In this document: positions 59,930-64,000 of the stretch, piece after piece
Layout: every line of letters starts with the position of its first letter
Numbering within the stretch: the first letter of the stretch is position 1
Source of the DNA: Flexilinea sp.
Lineage (GTDB): Bacteria > Chloroflexota > Anaerolineae > Anaerolineales > Anaerolineaceae
Direction: 5' to 3'
Length of the DNA: 64,000 bases
Assembly (NCBI GenBank): GCA_017432685.1
Contig: JAFRIR010000150.1
Coordinates: 1 to 64,000, forward strand
Position numbers and translations under genes: made by a program
The notes under the pieces: model-generated
Told to the model about the DNA's origin: nothing
Databases searched by the model: none
What the model saw: only the letters and a program-made list of their open reading frames with translations

Positions 59930-61183
59930 ATGCTTCGATATCTGATTCTTGTCACCGAAAACCTGATCGTTACCGCAATAACGGTCGGGATGCTCTTTGC
60001 TTTTATCAATGAGCTTGGGAACAAAACAGGGAAACGCATCCTGCTGGTCGGCGCTCTTTCAGGCATTGCCGGTGCGATCGCCATGGCTGTGATCAAAAAC
60101 ACCACGGCAAAGATCCACACCGGGATGTGGAACCTGCGGATCTTCATCGCTTTTACTGTCAGCGTGGTTTTGTTTTTGATCTTCACGATCAAACCGCTGC
60201 TGAAAAAGTCAGCTATCCCAGCGGCTGTGAGCGCCGAACTGATCACCTTTACATCCATTTTCTACACTTTTCCGGATGTTCTGGCTTATCCGTTCAGCTT
60301 TAATCTGAACGGAGCATCGGTGCTTTCCACAGCCTTTTTCTCCCGTTTTACCGGCTGGCTTGGCGGATGGGTGATTGCCCTGCTTACCTTTATGGCTGTC
60401 AAATACCTGTGCAGAAAAGTTTCTCAGGACCTTGTCTGCGGGATTCTGGACCTGGCGCTTGTCATCACTGCCGCACAGCGCATGATCCGCGGTCTGGACA
60501 CCCTGCGTGCCACCCGTGTGATCACTGACAAGGCACTTGCCCATAACATCTTTGTGGCAGCCAAATTCACCACCAACAACAGTGATTTGTTCATCTACGC
60601 CACACTGGCGCTGACAGTCATCATCCCTGTCACCATGCTCATCCGCTCCTTCCGCATTACGCAGCCTTATAAAAACTCAGCTGAGAAACGCAAACTGCTT
60701 GCCGCCAATCAGAAAAACCGCGGCTGGTCCATCGTCATGATTTTGTGCTATATCATGACCATACTCTGCATGACCTGGTTCACATACCTGAGTACGCAGA
60801 CCGTTGAGCTTTCTCCGATCGAAGATGCACTAATAAAAGATGGTGCGGTCTGGGTTTCCTTCGATCAGGTTTCCGACGGCCATTTGCACCGCTTTGCCTG
60901 GACCTCTGAAAACGGTGTACAGATCCGATTTATTGTCATCAAAAAACCGAATTCATCCTCTTACGGCATTGGACTGGATGCCTGTGATATCTGCGGCGAA
61001 ACCGGTTATTACGAAAAAAACGGCAAGATCGTCTGCAAACTCTGTGACGTGGTGATGAACATCAACACGATCGGTTTCAAGGGCGGATGCAATCCGAAGG
61101 TCATTGACTATAAGATTGAAAACGGCTATATCATCGTTCCGACATCTACCCTGCTGGAACATGAAAAAGATTTCAAATCCTGA
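59930..61183 (+). CDS. DUF2318 membrane protein
   Basis: 417 aa. About eight membrane helices (ILVTENLIVTAITVGMLFAF, GALSGIAGAIAMAVI, IFIAFTVSVVLFLIFTI and others), then a C-terminal extracytoplasmic DUF2318 Fe-S-like domain with cysteine clusters DACDICG, CKLCDVVMN and GGCNP. It is regularly encoded with FTR1/Tp34 and FtsX-type ABC genes. A redox step on the imported metal is plausible. GGAGG precedes the ATG. Confidence 0.92.
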   Translation: MLRYLILVTENLIVTAITVGMLFAFINELGNKTGKRILLVGALSGIAGAIAMAVIKNTTAKIHTGMWNLRIFIAFTVSVVLFLIFTIKPLLKKSAIPAAVSAELITFTSIFYTFPDVLAYPFSFNLNGASVLSTAFFSRFTGWLGGWVIALLTFMAVKYLCRKVSQDLVCGILDLALVITAAQRMIRGLDTLRATRVITDKALAHNIFVAAKFTTNNSDLFIYATLALTVIIPVTMLIRSFRITQPYKNSAEKRKLLAANQKNRGWSIVMILCYIMTILCMTWFTYLSTQTVELSPIEDALIKDGAVWVSFDQVSDGHLHRFAWTSENGVQIRFIVIKKPNSSSYGIGLDACDICGETGYYEKNGKIVCKLCDVVMNINTIGFKGGCNPKVIDYKIENGYIIVPTSTLLEHEKDFKS

Positions 61184-61204
61184 AAAGAGGGAAAGAGGCT
61201 TGAC

Positions 61205-62497
61205 ATGTTTTTCAGAATGATTTGGGGTGCGTTTACCCGTCAAAAACGAAAAATGCTGATGATCTCCCTGACAATCGCACTCGGAGCTTCCCTGGCAACT
61301 GCCATGCTGAACGTGATGCTGGACGTTGGGGACAAGATCAATCAGGAATTAAAGACCTATGGCGCTAACATCACAGTCGTACCGAAAGAGACTGCAGCGC
61401 TGCAAAACCTGTATGAACTGGAAGATGAGAACAGCTCTTCCAAAGCCTATTTGCGCGAAGACGAACTGGGAAAAATCAAAACGATTTTCTGGGCGTTCAA
61501 CATCGTTGACTTTGCTCCGTTTATCGACACACAGGTCACCCTTGCAGACGGCAGCGCTGCGAAGATGGTCGGGACCTGGTTCAACCATCATATGGACCTG
61601 CCGACAGGTGAAAGTCTGGACGCAGGTGTGCAGTCCCTGCGGTCGTGGTGGGATGTTACCTCCGGTACCTGGCTGAATGAACAGTCCGAAGGAAGTGAAA
61701 ACGCCTGTATGGTCGGTACCCAGCTTGCCAAACAACAGGGATATAAGGCCGGCGATACACTTACGGTCTCAACGCAGTACGGCACAAAAAACTTGAACAT
61801 TGCAGGTATTTTCGATGCCGGCGGTGAAGAAGACAGCCAGATTTACAGCACACTGCACACTGTGCAGGATCTATGTGATGCAAAGGGCTATGTGAGCAGT
61901 ATTGAAGTCAGCGCTCTGACCACACCGGACAATGAACTGGCAGCCAAAGCCGCAAAAGATCCGAACTCACTGACAATTGCACAATATGAACTGTGGTACT
62001 GCACCGCTTACGTCAGTTCCATCTCCTACCAGATCCAGGAAGTTATCACAGATTCTGTGGCCTCCCCGGTTCGCCAGGTCGCGGAATCTGAAGGTGCGAT
62101 CATGGAAAAGACCGAACTGCTGATGGTTCTGATCACAATTCTCAGCCTGATCGGTTCTGCGCTGGGGATCACCAACCTGGTTACAGCTTCCGTTATGGAA
62201 CGGTCTCAGGAGCTGGGTTTGATGAAGGCGCTCGGCGCCACGGACGGCTCCATCACCTTCCTTGTGTTAACGGAAGTGATGATCACTGCTGTTATCGGCG
62301 GCGTGATCGGCTATTTTATGGGTTTCGGATTTGCCCAGATCATCGGACACACCGTCTTCAGCTCCGCAATTGAAATGAAGACGATGGTCATTCCTCTGGT
62401 AGCTGTTCTGGTTGCGCTGGTGACACTGGTGGGCAGCATTCCCGCGATCAATATGCTGATGCGCCTGCGCCCGGCTGAAGTGCTGCATGGCCGCTAA
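61205..62497 (+). CDS. FtsX/MacB-like ABC permease 1
   Basis: 430 aa. N-terminal helix (MLMISLTIALGASLATAMLNVML), large extracytoplasmic MacB_PCD domain (about 45-290), three C-terminal helices of the FtsX permease core (LLMVLITILSLIGSALGITNLVTASVMERSQELGLMKALGA ... VLVALVTLVGSIPAINML). The ending LRPAEVLHGR is typical. It partners the next permease and the ATPase at the window edge. Confidence 0.94.
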   Translation: MFFRMIWGAFTRQKRKMLMISLTIALGASLATAMLNVMLDVGDKINQELKTYGANITVVPKETAALQNLYELEDENSSSKAYLREDELGKIKTIFWAFNIVDFAPFIDTQVTLADGSAAKMVGTWFNHHMDLPTGESLDAGVQSLRSWWDVTSGTWLNEQSEGSENACMVGTQLAKQQGYKAGDTLTVSTQYGTKNLNIAGIFDAGGEEDSQIYSTLHTVQDLCDAKGYVSSIEVSALTTPDNELAAKAAKDPNSLTIAQYELWYCTAYVSSISYQIQEVITDSVASPVRQVAESEGAIMEKTELLMVLITILSLIGSALGITNLVTASVMERSQELGLMKALGATDGSITFLVLTEVMITAVIGGVIGYFMGFGFAQIIGHTVFSSAIEMKTMVIPLVAVLVALVTLVGSIPAINMLMRLRPAEVLHGR

Positions 62498-62512
62498 AAG
62501 GAGATGTGAAAA

Positions 62513-63688
62513 ATGTCAAAACGTAAAATGTTTTTCAAAATGATCACTGCTTCTCTGATGCGCCGCCGTTCCCGTATGCTGGTAGCGCTGCTGGCTATCG
62601 CGGTCGGTGGAACGATCCTCTCCGGCCTGATCACGATTTACCGCGACGTTCCCCGGCAGATGGGGGCACAGATGCGTAATTACGGCGCAAACATGATTTT
62701 TGTGCCGGGTGAAGCAGATACCAAGCTTTCTTTAGAGCTGATTGACAAAGCCGTTTCCTTCATCGATCCGGGGAACCTGATCGGAGTGACGCCCTATCGT
62801 TATGAAACTGTCCGCATTCATGAGCAGCCGGTGATGGTTGCCGCTACAAACTTTGAAGGCGCCAGGGCTACCAGCCCTTACTGGCTGATCGAAGGGGAAT
62901 GGCCTTCCGCTAAAGATGAAATTCTGGTTGGCCAGAATATTGCCGACACACTGGGTCTGAAGGTCGGAACGACCACCGCTGTTGTTTATACCGATGCCGA
63001 GGATGACAGCAACACGCCGAACTTTGGTATTGACATGAAAGTCTCCGGCATTCTCGAAACCGGCGGTTCGGAAGAAGAATACGTCTATATGTCTCTTGAG
63101 GACATGGCCGATCTGACCGGCGAAAGCGCCGATATTGAACGAACCGGTGAATCCGGAAGGATCGATCTGGCGGAACTGAGCATTTCAGCTTCCGGCGATG
63201 TGCTTTCATCCTACATTGAAAAAATCGAAACCAATGTACCGGAAGTCTCCCCTCGTCTGGTCAAACGTGTGACCGCGTCTGAAACTGCGGTTCTTACAAA
63301 GCTGCAATCTCTTGTCCTCCTCGTGACGATCGTGGTTTTGCTCCTGACGATGATTTGTGTGGCAACCACCATGAATGCAGTCGTTACGGAACGACGTAAG
63401 GAAATCGGACTGCGAAAAGCTCTGGGTGCTTCTGATAACAGCATCGTTGCGGAATTTATGGGAGAAGGATTGCTGCTTGGCTTGATTGGCGGTATTCTCG
63501 GCGTTATTTTAGGCTTTGCCTTTGCGCAATACGTCAGCCGGGAGGTCTTCAGCAGTTCGATTTCCTTCCCGGCGCTGCTCGTGCCTGTTACCATTATTGT
63601 CTCGATCCTGGTCACCGGTCTGGCCTGTTATTTCCCGGTGCGCAGTGCGACGGAAGTGGATCCGGCACTGGTTTTGAAGGGCGAATAG
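62513..63688 (+). CDS. FtsX/MacB-like ABC permease 2
   Basis: 391 aa, same architecture as the preceding gene: N-terminal helix (MLVALLAIAVGGTILSGLITIY), MacB periplasmic-type domain, and the core LLVTIVVLLLTMICVATTMNAVVTERRKEIGLRKALGAS ... LLVPVTIIVSILVTGLACYFPVRSATEVDPALVLKGE. The start (AAGGAGATGTGAAAAATG) is 16 bp after the previous stop. A repeat-rich gap of 117 bp separates it from the ATPase gene. Confidence 0.94.
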   Translation: MSKRKMFFKMITASLMRRRSRMLVALLAIAVGGTILSGLITIYRDVPRQMGAQMRNYGANMIFVPGEADTKLSLELIDKAVSFIDPGNLIGVTPYRYETVRIHEQPVMVAATNFEGARATSPYWLIEGEWPSAKDEILVGQNIADTLGLKVGTTTAVVYTDAEDDSNTPNFGIDMKVSGILETGGSEEEYVYMSLEDMADLTGESADIERTGESGRIDLAELSISASGDVLSSYIEKIETNVPEVSPRLVKRVTASETAVLTKLQSLVLLVTIVVLLLTMICVATTMNAVVTERRKEIGLRKALGASDNSIVAEFMGEGLLLGLIGGILGVILGFAFAQYVSREVFSSSISFPALLVPVTIIVSILVTGLACYFPVRSATEVDPALVLKGE

Positions 63689-63689
63689 A

Positions 63690-63800
63690 GGAGTTAAGAG
63701 TTAGGAGTTAGGAGTAAAGAGTGATCTGTCTTCGTTGACTCAGAATTTGTGTCAACAGAAGGGTTGCTGTGGCTCGCGCACTGAACAGATACAAAAGGAG
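63690..63800. repeat. Heptamer run and family C-like ending
   Basis: gagttaa gagttag gagttag gagtaaa gagtgat (63692-63726) in 7-bp register, then a divergent element ending gcgcactgaacagatac, similar to the family C terminus. It lies inside the iron operon. Confidence 0.65.
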
Positions 63801-63805
63801 TAAAA

Positions 63806-64000
63806 ATGAGTTTACTGGAATTACATGGCATTTCAAAGATTTACGGGGACCTGAAAGCCCTGGATAACATCAATTTCAATATTGACAACGGCGAATGGGT
63901 CGCGATCATGGGACCTTCGGGTTCCGGCAAGAGCACGATGATGAACATTATCGGCTGTATGGACAAACCGACACTCGGTCAGGTTCTGCTGGATGGGAAA
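63806..64000 (+). CDS. ABC transporter ATPase, partial (runs off window)
   Basis: Only the first 65 residues are present, from the ATG at 63806 with AAGGAG upstream: MSLLELHGISKIYGDLKALDNI, Walker A GPSGSGKST, then MMNIIGCMDKPTLGQVLL. This is a LolD/MacB-type ATPase and pairs with the two FtsX-like permeases. The rest lies beyond the window. Confidence 0.93.
   Translation, partial: MSLLELHGISKIYGDLKALDNINFNIDNGEWVAIMGPSGSGKSTMMNIIGCMDKPTLGQVLLDGK

Overview
The window looks like a chromosomal stretch of an anaerobic, mid-GC bacterium. My best guess is Chloroflexota, class Anaerolineae (Anaerolineaceae-like). This is an inference from gene content: an unusual family-B polymerase cassette, a DUF348-G5-beta-propeller lipoprotein, bacterial GlnRS, a stand-alone formimidoyltransferase, a polyprenol-P-mannose-type synthase and Opp/ECF transporters. 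A clostridial Bacillota cannot be excluded, because the first surface protein and the iron and flavin loci are also at home there. No rRNA, CRISPR array, intact insertion sequence or prophage is visible.

Layout: 0.4-3.9 kb is a large secreted repeat protein bracketed by compound inverted repeats. 4.7-6.4 kb is glnS. 6.6-10.05 kb is a three-gene cassette (a RecA-like protein without a P-loop, a small helical protein, and a family-B DNA polymerase with altered motifs), behind a consensus promoter that overlaps a LexA-like palindrome. 10.4-18.4 kb holds gnd, a TPM-like membrane protein, three overlapping AT-rich small genes, a G5/propeller lipoprotein with two paralogous secreted or accessory proteins, then scpB and rluB. 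18.5-33.1 kb is mostly housekeeping: GT2, tyrS, a coiled-coil protein, trkA/trkH, yigZ, a glycosyltransferase, a Cys-cluster protein, dus, deoB, tRNA-Pro(CGG), ferredoxin, rarA and a formimidoyltransferase.

33.2-47 kb carries an aminotransferase and then a signalling operon: a STAS domain fused to an APH-fold kinase, a membrane SpoIIE phosphatase, and a holin-like/phosphodiesterase fusion. Next come two AI-2E-family transporters around a signal-peptide-bearing MTA/SAH nucleosidase and a giant MscS channel. 47.3-52.7 kb is a complete oppABCDF-type peptide importer. 52.8-56.8 kb is an ApbE / NusG-II / Gx / fused EcfAA / EcfT operon resembling flavin-based extracellular redox loci. Diverging from it, 57.2-64 kb is an FTR1 / Tp34 / DUF2318 / FtsX / FtsX / ABC-ATPase iron uptake operon, with two DtxR-like boxes at its promoter. 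The last gene runs off the window end.

Several repeat systems cut across the region. Heptamer-period intergenic repeats have varying sequence but a constant 7-bp register, and often form arms of imperfect inverted repeats, supply stop codons or replace Shine-Dalgarno regions. Two further families of roughly 60-100 bp dispersed palindromic elements are present. At least three genes (the RecA-like gene, scpB and rarA) have a -10 box 7-8 bp before the ATG, consistent with leaderless transcripts.
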